Below, one piece after another: positions 23,065 through 35,020 of a stretch of 64,000 bases of DNA; position 1 is the first letter of the stretch, and the number at the start of each line of letters is the position of its first letter. The notes below the pieces were generated by a model. It had not been told where the DNA came from. It saw only the letters and a list, made by a program, of their open reading frames with translations, and ran no database searches. Source of the DNA: Ehretia macrophylla. Its lineage: Eukaryota; Streptophyta; Magnoliopsida; Boraginales; Ehretiaceae. The translations under genes were made by a program, and so were the position numbers. Location of the stretch: contig CM075765.1 in assembly GCA_037974665.1 (NCBI GenBank), positions 59,732,247-59,796,246 on the forward strand. The letters are read 5' to 3'.

Positions 23065-25775
23065 AATCCCCATTTGCTCTATTGTCCCCTTCGGTGCACA
23101 GTCCTCTTTCAATTCCTTTAGTTCTTCTTTTTAGTGACCTATCGAGAGCTGCACCGTCCCAAAATATAGATATCATAGTAAATAACTCAAAGAATAGGAC
23201 TCCTTATCCCCAAGACTCAGCCGCTCTAGCATATATCCTAGTAATCATTGCTTGGACAGAGCGAACAAAGGACAAGGGTTCGAAGGAGAACGAGTTTCCA
23301 AGTATGATCAAAAGGCGAACAACTTAGTGAATCGGTTCAATAACTGCATCAGTGCTGCTTGTAAAGCTCTTTCGTCGAGACTACTTCGTGGGATACTTTT
23401 TTAAGTTAGAGTGACATTGGTCCGGATTAATGGGGCACTCAACTACTAGTCTAGTAGTTGTTTTTTTCTATTAGTTGCGTATGCTCCCCGTTAACATTTT
23501 TTCTTTAGCGATCCGCTTCTATCTCGCTCTTTAGATTACTTTTTTTTTTAGCTACTGGCTATTTTTCTTTCTATTTCATCACTGAGTCTCAACAAGGGAT
23601 CCAACTCTCTCCCCCGGATCACTGCCTTGCTGCACTTATCATTATTTCTAATTATCCACCGAATCGTTCGCAGAAGCTAGGCTAGGCCTCTATTGGTCTC
23701 TTTGTTTGGACCACCCGAGAAGCAATTTGAGGCCCGAACATGGTTTCATTGCAACTCTTCATCATCCCAACGTCCCCCAGCAAGAAATGACCCTTTACTA
23801 TAGATAGTCCCCCATCCACTAACTCCCTCACCGATGCTACATCTATGTACATAACATACATCCGTAAGCCCTATATGCAGGCCTTCGATTGTATGGTTTC
23901 CTGTATTGCTATTGTCGAGCACTTGACGTCGAAGCACTCTAGCCAATATATGTCCATAGAAGGCAAGAGTTGACTAGATTAGATTGTCTCTTATTACAAT
24001 AGCCAACTAAGGTTAGTAAAGTATTAAAGGAAACGATCCATTCACTCCTTGATCTACGAGCACCCTTAACCTATAGATTTGTTCCCATGGTTCGAGTAAA
24101 TAAATAAATATATCATCTTTGAGGATTTGAGGCAATCCCGATTGCACAACATGACCATAGGTCTAGGGGAACTATTTCTCAGAGTGATGTCTGGTGTGGC
24201 TTCCTTAGAAGGATATCTTAGGTCCGGATACCTTTCTCCTTAACTGTCGAATATGAGTATAAAGTGGCAAGATTGAGTGTCAGTCAATCAAGAGCTTGGC
24301 AGAATGAGGATAGCTAAACTCAAGTTGAACTGAGGGATTCGCTTCAGCAAGGGCCGCCTACCTTCTTTTGTCTACACTCTCCCCTGATTGTATAACAAGA
24401 GTGGAACAAGTCTGCAGTAGTTACAATGCTACTTTTCGCATCCCAACCTAATCTCTCAACCAATGCCACACAGTACTTGGCATGTCCACCATTCGGGATA
24501 AGTATGGTATCAAGAAATTGAGCATATTATTCCGTCTTGGTGGGGCAGTGTAGTTGTAGATTACTTTCAAACTTTCGTTCCCAAAGAAGTGAACCATTAG
24601 TTTGTATACATAGCAAGGCCGTGTCCAATACACCGGCAACTCCCATCATATGACTCATAGTTTTAAACTAAATGTTCCTGGGCTTCTAGGCCCCATTAGC
24701 CCCACTTTTAAACATATGTCGAGATGATCGGTTCCTTCGTCACATACCTATCACTTTTGAATCTCTATAGTCTGGTGCACGTTATCTGAAAGTCACCTAT
24801 TCTACAAATAGAAGTGTTTCGATTATCAAGGGTAGTCGTAGATCAGTAAGCAAGCCGCCCTCTTCTATTACCAAATAAATTCATAAATAAATGGAGTCAA
24901 CACCGAGGCAAGAAAGCGACTGAATAGAGCGAACAAATAGACTATTAGACATACTACCAATTCCTTTACTGTCAAATAGATTTTCTCTTTCCTTATGTTA
25001 TAAGGTCTTCACTTAGTAGTCAGATAAAGTAGCCTTATGTTCAGATCTTCAGGCTTTGGGGTATCTTCCGGAGCCCTTCACTTTTTTTTTTTTACGCATA
25101 TCCAGCAACGGTAGGGATTCCTTCCCCCTTTCTCCCGGCCTGGCCCCTTCTTCTATCTTATCTAGAAACCTATTTAGTGTGATACAAAGAAGAAAGGCTA
25201 CTCTCATCATTCATAGAATCTGGCATTCTTGTATTTGCCTATCTTACCTCATCAAAAAAGAAGCGAAGTGGACTTTGCCTTGAATGAACAATTCTTCCTT
25301 TGTTGAGCTAAGGGGGAGGTTCCGCCTAACCCAACTAAGAAGAATCAGGAGTTCCCACAACAACCCAACCTAGAAGCATAGCTCTATTTCAAAAAACCTC
25401 CGCAAGAACTCCGCGGATTGCGGAGATATCATCCGCTAATTGATCTATAGTAGAATGCAGAGAATGGAAACCCGAAGCTTATCTTATATAGATGATGAAC
25501 GGAGGGCTCTATGTGACCTTCCCCTATGAAAATAGGGGGGGTAATGGTTTCCCTTTCTAGTATAACCCAAATAGCGTCTTGAAGAGAATCAGGCGCTGCA
25601 GCCCTTTCAGACTTTGTTACTATATAGGAGAGAATTGTCAAAGTTTACGCAGTCCGCTCTTCCCGAATGCTATTTCATTTTATTGTTATTCTTCCTAAGA
25701 TGTGTGTATTCTTCGTTTGCCTGCCGTTCTACCCTTTTACTGGAGATTCTTTCCACTTGAAATTAGTTTCAAGGC
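23065..25775. other. Organelle-like block 2: non-coding
   Basis: This block has the same style as block 1 and no intact gene. A minus-strand open frame at 25429-25641 (70 codons) and others near 23746-23946 and 24448-24639 match nothing I can name. A 28-base stretch at 24625-24652 (minus) resembles the psbD segment for HMMGVAGVL, but the match stops there. One copy of the dispersed word ttgatctacgagcaccctt is at about 24050. Its right edge continues, after the solo LTR, into block 3. Confidence 0.45.
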
Positions 25776-28608
25776 TGTGATAATCCGAACCCGGCATGCA
25801 TTTAATAGCATTTGACTGCATTTAATTAAATGTTTAATTGGTTAAATCAACCAATTTGCACTATTTTAATATACCTCTTGGAAGCATTTAGTAATTGTAT
25901 AATGAATAATTAAAAGATTATTATCTATTTCTATTAATTATAATAATTGAATTTATTCTCCTGTATTTAATTAAGTGCCATCTTAAATGTTAATATTTAA
26001 TTGCACTTGATTACATGTTTATATTTACTTGTTCATTCGTATTTTGGCATTAACTTCATAATTCTTTAAAATATTCTATGAATAGTTGAAATTAATTATT
26101 TTTAAATGAATATTGATTATTTTGATTGTTTTGATTATTTTAATAATCGGTTTTAATTGTTTGCATTAAAATCACTCGGTTTTCAAATAAATGGGAAAAA
26201 TATCTCCGAGCCGGAGTGAATTTTAATCTATTCTACTATTTTACTTTTCAAAAATTATAGTTTTCTATTAGTGTTCATCATTTGATTAGCGATCGTTTAT
26301 TGACAGTTCGATCGTAGCATTTCGAAAATGAAAGTTAGAAGAATATTTCTCGGATTTCGTAAATAATGTTTCTAGTTTAAATTAGCTAGTTTTAGTCGGT
26401 TTTCATTAAAATTGCATTGCTCTAACTTGAATTGGATTAAATGGCATCAAAATAAGCTTATTTGATCAATTTTAACTTAAGCTTGACCTTGCAAAAGATC
26501 AAAATGCCCTTTGTCACCTTTTAAATAATAAAACAAGGCCAAAATAAAAAAAAACAAACTTCAAAATGCCCTTTGAGTCCTTCTCATGGCCGAATGGTTT
26601 CAAGGAGAAAAAGAAAAGATTTTTCTTGCATTTTCTTCTACGGTTGCGCGTGGAGTTGCTCGGGGGTGGTGGCTGGGGTCTTTGCGGGTCTTGGTCTTCA
26701 ATCTCTGTGAGGGTTTTCACGCTTTTGTACAGATTATATGAAATTTGATTTTTGATTCAAAATTTTAGATTTGATATTTAATGCGTTATAATACTTGAAA
26801 TTGATTGGAAATGCTTCTTTAGGGTTCGTAAAGCATTGCTTGATAGTTATTTAGCAATTTTTACGGTTGAAACTGCGTATTTGAAATTGGGGAGAATAAT
26901 GAATAGTGAATTGTGAATAGTAAACCCTAGAATTTCGGATTTCGATCCAAATTTCGATTGCTTGATTTGGATAGGTGCCATTATTGATAGAAAGATAAAA
27001 TGTGCAATAAAAACGGATCGGCCTTTGTTAAAATTAGAAATTAGACAAAGAAACGTAAATGGGCCGTTTGACCAAAAGTTGACCGTGCTCGAATTGAGTT
27101 GGGGGTTTTGCTATTGAGGGCATGGAAGCACTTTTGGTGCTGTTGTGGCGTTGATTGAGTGACCGGTTAGCATAGCTGTAGTTCAAACGCAGTAGGTGGA
27201 CTTTTAGGCCTCGGGTGAGAAAATGAAGTTTAGTGACATAGAAACGTGCGTTGTAGTGCCTGAGTGAATGTAGTGAAATTGGTTTCCTAATCCCGTAGCT
27301 CGTTTGCTCGTAATTGCCTTTGGAAGTTAGGGATTGAATAGTGATATTTGTCGTTTTTGTGTTTGAACTGCTGTTACTTGTTTAATTGGTGTTATTGTTG
27401 CTATTAAAGATAGTTATGCTTTAAAAGTTAATTGAATACTAGTATTGGTTGTAAATGCTTGATATCTCGTTTATCGCCTCTAATCTGTATTGTTGTGCTA
27501 TCGCTCGTTATCGCCTTGTGTCGTGTCTTGCATTGCATAGTGTCAGGCGCGTGAGTGATAGGCCTCTCTGGGTAGTCTCGGGCTGCCAGTGTTGGTTGCT
27601 CTAGCTCCGTGTCCTATTCCCATTCTCGCTTGGGTTGCCTCCCAAGGAGATTTGGGTCGTAGAATTGATGGATACTTCCGGGGTATTCCAAACTGGAGTT
27701 ATAGGGTGGTTGCGCGCTTAATGTCATCGTTGTCAACATCAAGCTCAATATTGATGTATCGCTCGTGAAATGGTACATTGCTCGTATGAGTGAACCATAG
27801 CCTTCAGAGTGTGGTATAGCTTTGAATGGTTGTGTTAATGCTTTCAGTAATTGCTTATTGTATTGATTGTTTGTCTTGATCGCTTACTTATCAGTTATAT
27901 TGCTTAACTGTCTTATTTGCATTACACGACTTTCTTTCTCTCCAATTCAATATCTGTCTCACCCTCACTGAGTATACGTGTTGTGTATGCTCACTCCTCA
28001 CCACCACATTTCAGGAAATGCCATGTTAGCTAGAAAGTTCATGACTACATGAAAGTTCGTGCTTGAAGAGTTGTCTTGCGTGCTATGTGGCTTGAGTTGT
28101 CAAAGATGCAAAGATGTATGTTACATGTGTTGTTTGTATTTAGTGTTAAAAAGAATGTAATTTAAGTTTTATTAGATTATTGAAGTGGTTTGATAAGTTA
28201 GATTATGTATCTAGTTAGTATAGCTTAACTTTAATGCATGTTTGTAATGTCCAAAGGAAAAAGAGTTAGAATGGTTTGATAGTCTATTTTGTGTAATGGG
28301 TTAGTGTAGTTTAATTGCCTAACATGAATGTTCTTGTCAAAGATGAAAAGAGATAGGTTAGCTTTTAAATTGGAAATGTATATTTGGTTGTGTTCGCTTG
28401 TTGAGAACCAAGGCTTGGATGGCCTTAAGGTGTTTGTATGGTTGGACACGGTGCTGGTCCACTTATATGCTATTACAGGTTTTACATTTTGCCTAGAAAC
28501 AGGGGAGACTCCATCCGTCTTTCCCTAAAATTTTGCCCGGGTTGGAATTGGGTTGTGATTAGATTGATTGATAGAACTCCCAGTCTCGAGAGGGATCGGG
28601 GTGTTACA
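25776..28608 (+). repeat. Solo LTR of the LARD family
   Basis: A single 2,833-bp LTR from tgtgataatccgaaccc to cggggtgttaca, with no primer-binding site after it and no polypurine tract before it. Flanking five bases are aaggc (25771-25775) and taggc (28609-28613), a target-site duplication with one change. Solo LTRs arise by recombination between the two LTRs of an element. It splits organelle-like blocks 2 and 3, so insertion came after the organelle DNA arrived. It keeps the conserved LTR blocks (about 27119-27330 and 27541-27710), a gagtatac..gtatgctc hairpin (27970-27992) and an acceptor-like tttcag ending at 28014. Confidence 0.88.
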
Positions 28609-28643
28609 TAGGCTCTACTCCATCCCACGTGAAATAGAAGGTT

Positions 28644-28717
28644 TGACGCAGCAGGCTTGATTAGGTTGTTTTCTTCAATTCACTAAGCGGCATAGCCTAA
28701 TCAAGCCTACTGCGTCA
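28644..28717. repeat. Inverted repeat, 22-bp arms
   Basis: The arms 28644-28665 (tgacgcagcaggcttgatta plus gg) and 28696-28717 are complementary with one mismatch and a 30-base loop. It could form a stable hairpin. Its position near the edge of the block, 35 bases after the solo LTR, may be chance. Plant mitochondrial spacers and 3' ends often carry such stems; no gene lies beside it. Confidence 0.75.
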
Positions 28718-30589
28718 AGGTAGGACTAACAAAATGGTTTCATAAACCTCACCCCCACTTCTGATTTGTACTTCTTTGCCTGAGACATAAATAAAGGTAG
28801 GACTAAAGCGCCAGTGCGTTACAACTAAACTAGATCTTTGGTCGAATTCAAAGCTCATCCTAATCTCCGTCAAGTTCCAATTTAAAAGTTCTTCCGCCTA
28901 TCTCTAGAGTAAAAAGAAGAGACTTAGTTTCCACATTTCTTTGTCTTCTAAAATCAAGAAAGTGCCCTTATGACTCTGAAAAGAAATTGTTCATATGTTT
29001 GGTTAAGTCCTAATCATCGCCTGGGCTTCATGATTCCATATGAGCCCAAGACTTGATAAGACGAATCGAATAGTCTGCTAGTGAGCTCTTCGCATTTTTT
29101 CTTTCATCCTTCTTTGAACCCTAAAATAAAGAGTTCTTCTAAGGGTTGTTGATTAGCAACAAGATGCAAGTAGTTGTTCTTTTTTTAAGGTTTCCTTGCG
29201 AGTTCTTTATTCTCAACAAGTAGAGCAGGTCAGTACAGTTATCTCACTTTAGCAAGTGTATCGGTATAGCTGCTCTATTGTTGTTGTATCACTTTGATAG
29301 CTGCTATTCTAGCAATTGTATAACTATCCTAGCTATAGGTAGTTCATAGCTCAACTTAGTTGTTCATATCCTTGCTATTTTCTATCCTAGCTCTAGGTAG
29401 CTCATATGACAAGTAGGTATGGGTAGCCTCAACGTAGTAGGTATAGGTTTCCTCCCAACACAAGTAGGTAACGGAAAGTAGTTCTTTTAGTAGTAACTGT
29501 CTAGTGCTTTTATTCGTAGCTACCGAGGAGCTGTATACGCAAGGTTAACGCTTCCTTTATAGAAGTCTTGAGCGCAACTCCTTGATCTATGAGCACCCTC
29601 CCTTTCTCTTAAAAACCTATATATCCCCTGCAAACAAGCGCGATGAAATCCAGATAGCTTGAGGTTGTAAACTAGAGCTAGCTACAATACAGTTATGCAG
29701 TTGGCTTACTGATCTACGACCACCCTTGTCTCAAGCATAACATATTGTTGTAAATCACTTACTAGGAAATTCTCTTAGTACGAGGTATAGTAATAGCCAT
29801 ATCTCAAAGCAGTTCCCTTTAGGTTTTCTAGTTTCTTCTTTCTTTCCCATCGGCTTTCTTCCCTAAGTGGTCGAGTCCTGGCACTTAGATATATATCGAT
29901 CGTAACCGAGATTGGTCTACAACTCTCTCTAAAATAGAGTTTTGGTAGTTGAGTACCTTCTTTCATTCCATTATCAACCAAACGCAAGGAGTTTCTTTGA
30001 TAGATAGCTTTCCTCTTTGTGATATGTTGGCTAATAGGATTCACGGTTTGGTGGGTCAACATGCTAGAAGGCGCAATCACCTTACTAAGAACAGTTGACT
30101 GCCCCTTTTTTTTAGGAAGGGTGTTGATCCCCGCAACGAAGTCTAAGTGAGTGGCTCATCGCGAGACCTTGTTGGCATGCCTCCAAGAAGGATGATAAGA
30201 CCCTGGTTGGGGCTAAGGAACATAACCCGACGTGGGTTGGGAGGTGAAAACTGGCTGATTTGCAAGAGGTTTTTTGAGACTACAGGTGGAACGTATCCCG
30301 TTTGGAGAGGTTCCTGGACTGGCAATGATCGGGGTCTAGCCCGTGGAGGTAATGTGTGAAGCACTTGTGCTAGACCTTGCATATCGAGCGTGGCTTGCAG
30401 CCTACTTACTGAAGGGGATCCTTGCTTTGCTCTAGAGGATGTTTTCTAGGAATCGGTTGGACATTGGACTCGGCATATTGATCATGGAATGCTCGCACAT
30501 AAGACCTGTAACCTCTCTTGTGCAATTCTCTTCCTCCTAGACTAGAAGAGCACTGCCGTCATCGAATGATCACATCGATAAGTTGATCA

Positions 30590-30935
30590 TAAATCAGTCC
30601 CCACCAACTCTCGAACTCCTGGATTGGATATATGTTCAGAGCTCTTTTGGACCCAAACCTGCGGCTTTCTTCTTTGCAGCCTTACAATGCTCGGGTTTGT
30701 GCCCGATAACACCACAATCACCACATAAAGCTGGTACCAAAAGCCATTCATACTAAACTGGAATTCTAGTTTGAATCCCTTCATTGTTCATCAGTAGAAC
30801 CTTTTTTGGTAACTCCGATTTCGGCATAACTTTGACGCAGACCCTAACATAGGCCAATCTGTCTCTCTAAATGGTAGGAGAATCACACCTAAGTGGATTG
30901 CCTATCTGCCTAAAGAGGTACCCAAACTCGGCGCC
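30590..30935 (-). pseudogene. Plant LINE ORF1-like fragment with a CCHC zinc knuckle
   Basis: Read on the minus strand it gives IGNPLRCDSPTI, then RLAYVRVCVKV, then YEWLLVPALCGDC, and a zinc knuckle CGDCGVIGHKPEHC (30684-30725), pattern Cx2Cx4Hx4C. This order is that of plant L1-type ORF1 proteins (DUF4283 region followed by zf-CCHC), which bind LINE RNA. Stop codons after SPTI and before YEWLL show it is dead. No ORF2 endonuclease or reverse transcriptase is visible beside it. It sits within organelle-like DNA. Confidence 0.65.
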
Positions 30936-33474
30936 CTTTCTAGGGTAACTTCTTCCTACCTCCTCAAATGAGCTGTACTGAGAGAGAGGTTTGAAGATGC
31001 TCGACTTATATGGAGAGGAATGGGCTCTCATCATATTGTAGCATGGACATTGGGCATATTAACAGGCCTATTCTATTCCATCTTAGTGTCCGTCCGCCCT
31101 AATGAACATTTACTTTAGCTCCTCAAATCTACGAACAAGAGTTGTCTGGCTATTTAGTTTGCCTTTTGAAGCATACTCCTAATGCTTGTGTTTTACTAGT
31201 TTGGCAGCTCTACAACAGCGAACATCTGCTCAGGGAGTTCTCTATCAGCTTCAATGTAGGAAATTCCTTCCTCTTAGCCATTCACTATAGTTCTTTATTT
31301 TTAAAGGCTTGGTTCCTTGGTAGCTTGTTCCGGAGGGCAGGATTGATAGCTTGACTTGAGTTGATTAGTCATAGCGACCTTGGGAAAAAAGAGAGGCAGT
31401 GTTGAGTCCATGCAGACTCTAAATTCGTCTAGCGTTTCAAACCATATTGGATTACTAGATAAAGAGCGAGTGATCACCCATGAGGAAATGAAATGGGCAT
31501 TGTCTAAATCCTTTTTCTAATAAGTTGAAATAACATTTTCACCATGTCCTTTACAAGCTTTTACACGAAGCAATGAATGAGTTGCTCGACAACATTCATT
31601 TGCCTTTTCAGTAAAGCGAGTCTTTCAAGTAAGTCCGCCTAACATTAAAGTCAAGCCTTGAACTTCATTGTTCAAGCTAAAGCCTACTTTTCTTTCAAGT
31701 CCACCCTCTCCCTATCGGTCAAGTTACTTCATACGTTGTTCTATCAAACAAGTTTGTAAACACCTTTAGAGAAAACTCCTTCTTTCGGGGTATAGGTCGA
31801 TCACTCTCAGTTTTTGTTTCCAAAAGATTCTCGCACATGATTCAGTCTGCCTCTGTCAAATAAATAAAGTGGATGGAAAGCCTTCTTATCCTTTTAGGTC
31901 CGACCTCTCTCTTCTACTTTCCACCTCCCTAAGCTTTACTAGTAGGAGAGTCATCAACATCGTCAGAACCTTGCATTTACGGCTTTTGCAGCTAAGGTGT
32001 CTTGCGCATCTGACATCTGATTCTTCTCTTGAGGCGAGTAATTAAACTAACCTCTTTAAATTGCTCGCCTAGCCCTCGAATAGCTGTAGTATGGTCGGAC
32101 TTTTTGAAATTCCCTTCTTCATTCTTTAGTTGGCAAAATGTCCCTCATCACCCGTGGTAAGGAATTTATTTTCTTTCTCCTCTCAGCGAGTAGAGTTCCT
32201 TTCATATCCTAGCCAACTAAGCTATTAAACTCAACAACTGTAACCTTTTTTTAGGTTAGGAAATGTAGGAAATACCAGCTCTTTAGGTATATTTTGAATG
32301 CTAGCTCAGGCCTTTAGCTCCAAAGCAGTACCCGTTCACTCCTCCAAGTAGTGTACTTGTAAAGGATCCCACTGCTTGAAGTAATACCGGAGCAATCCTT
32401 GGTAGTCTACTCAATAGCCCTCTTGTATTGTTCGAAGCAATAAGTGACAACAGCTTCTTAGGTCAATTTGAAATCAATAGCAAGACCAACGGATTTATGA
32501 GAATTATGGGACTACAGCTTAGTTAGGACTAAGTATTTTACTCATAAGTAGAGATAGCCCTAGCATAGACATTTGAAGGGGAAAACACATTAAGCTTCTT
32601 TCTCTCACACTGACCGGATTGCTTCCTTGACTCCGCCTATCATTTAACTGTAAGGAGAGGATCGACTTAATTGAGCTCGTATTTCTATAGGGTCTGAGGT
32701 ATGAAGTAACTCTAAAATATAGAACCGGGGACAAGAAAGCAAGAGAAATAAGGAAAGACAGCGCAAAGATCAGCTTCGAGATAGCCAGGTCAGCGATAGA
32801 ACTCCTCTAGTAACTAGAAAGAAGGGGCATATTTTCTCATTGTTGACTCACAAGGATTGGGCAAGCTTTTTCGAGGAGATCAACCGTCTGGGATATTCAG
32901 AAGAAAGAAGGAGAAAACTTCACTTTAATATCTATATGACACAGGCTGAAGCCTTTCCATAACAAAGAAAGTCTTCGTCTAAGCTAGGGTAAATGGTGGT
33001 CAGCTGTCCCCACTACCATATGACTTGGTCGGAAAGGCAGATAGCCAAGCCAGAGGTGACGGGAGATAAGCAATGACTTAGCCTGAGCATAGAAGACAAA
33101 GCAAATTTATCTTATTCTAAAGAAAAAAAGGGGTGACTACACCTATCTAATCTAACAACAGAGCTAGCGAACTACAACTCGAAAGTGGCAAACGTGGGCC
33201 AGGTAACGACGTCTGGGCTTATGGTTCATGGTCATTTCTCTTCTCAGTAAATGGTCTATCTTATAGAATAGAAAGAAAAAACTTTCATCCCCTTATCAGT
33301 TGACTTACTTCATACCTTTACTCGCGGAAATCGAGTACTACTTAAGAGGGAAGTCAGGTTTAGTAGAAGGGTAGAATCTAGTAGGCTTAGAATCTTTGTT
33401 AGCAGTAACGGGCGATAGCGAAGGTTTTTGCCAGTGGGCGATCTAATCATAGGAATGACAATAGGATAGGGCGG

Positions 33475-33780
33475 TCAATTAGTCCTGTGGCAACATTCAT
33501 AATAGCTTCTAATATGTTCTGGTCTTGATACTAGGTTTGGTGGGTTTGCAATAGAGAACTGGCTAACGAAGCCTTTAGTACTAACCCCTAGTACGTACTC
33601 TTTCGAAGTCCTCATAGTTGAACTATTCAATGCGCAAGATGGTTTCCGGGCAGCGATTTGTAATGCAACGTCACAGTACAAATCTAACATAAAGGGAGAA
33701 CTAGTTGCTAACTTAACCTTAAGGAGCTTTGCAATACTCCTTTCTAAAGTAGGGGATGCTAAAGTTGTTGAGACCCTAGA
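33475..33780 (-). pseudogene. Possible copia-type RNase H fragment
   Basis: A minus-strand frame of 113 codons (33475-33816) contains IAKLLKVKLATSSPFMLDLY followed by CDVALQIAARKP. This recalls the copia RNase H segment LLxxL..P..LYCDNxAAxxIAxNP. The Asn and one residue after CD are missing and the later HERTKHIE motif is not clear. The match rests on about 25 residues and could be chance. If real, it is a remnant carried in organelle-like DNA. Confidence 0.27.
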
Positions 33781-34792
33781 GGAAAGCACTGCAATTAGTC
33801 CTAAAGGTAGATGCAACTTCGTTCCTTTCTTTTCTTATAAGAGTTTTAGCGCACTGAATCTCAAGGGAATTGCACCTTAGCCTATGGACAGAGAAAGAGA
33901 CAAGGTTTGAAGATGCTCGACCAATAGGGAAGAGAAAAGATGGCCAAAAGAGGAGGAGGCTTACAAGCCTGAATAGCATAAGGTGCTTACTGATTCATTC
34001 ACTAACGGATGGATTGGAAAGGCATTGCGCGTTCGACCAATAAATGAGACAGGGAAAACCCTTACACCAAGAAAGGCATGGGAGTCTTTTAATTTGGGCG
34101 TGTCATCTTAAACCGAGATTGTGCGCATCTCTCTTATATATAATATATATATGTAATTGTTTGTCCGACTTTTGATAGGTTGAAAGACAAGATCAATAAT
34201 TTAGTCTAGTAAAAAAAGCATCTATTATACGCAAATTCCTTAGGATCCATAGAGATGCACTATCGGTGACTCGATTCTTTCTCTTTATTTCCCTATAACT
34301 AGAAAGGGCTCGACTCTCTTCCTTAGCAACTATGGATTCTCCAAGTAGCCATATTTTCATTCAAGTAAGTACATTAGTTAGATGAGCAATAGATTACATC
34401 ACCCCGATTTGTACCAAGTTTTCTCTGTTGGACATGGAGAAAGCTCCAAGGATTGACCTGGGCTTAGACTACTATACAGAATCCCTTTGGACGACTGCTC
34501 TATGCTTGCCAGTATCTTTCGTTCTTCCGGCCAGGACCAATTTGGCCTAAGGCCATGATCGAGTCATGACTTGTGATGACGCTCTTTCAAGGATAGGCAA
34601 AACTCTCTAGTGTTGATGATCAATCTTTGCTTCAGATGTGTATGAGAAGGAAGCTTCTCACAGATATTGACTCTTAGATAGATACTAGCTAGTATCCTAA
34701 TTAACAGTTTCTTGAACTTGGTTGCACTCATAAAGCAAGCGATAGCTTAAGAGAGCAGCGAAAGAAGCCCACGGAGCGGTGATATTTCCTGA

Positions 34793-35020
34793 CTAGCAAG
34801 TGGATGATTATTCTAGTCTCTGATGGCGTAACCAATGTCTCATGCTAGGAAGCTGAGCTAGGGCATTTTTTCTTTCACAACGGGAGTGAAAATCTTCCTC
34901 TATGCTTAGCAAGTGGAATATCATTCCAGTCTCTGATGGCGTAGCCGATGTTTCATGCTAGGAAGCTAAGCTAGGGCATTTTTCTTTCTCAACGAAAGTG
35001 AAAACCTTCGTCTATGCTGA
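34793..35020 (+). repeat. Two-copy tandem duplication, period about 113 bp
   Basis: The words gtctctgatggcgta, catgctaggaagct and gagctagggcatttttctt-like recur at a spacing of 113 bases (for example gtctc at 34816 and 34929). The copies differ at several positions. It lies in organelle-like DNA and encodes nothing obvious. Confidence 0.85.
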
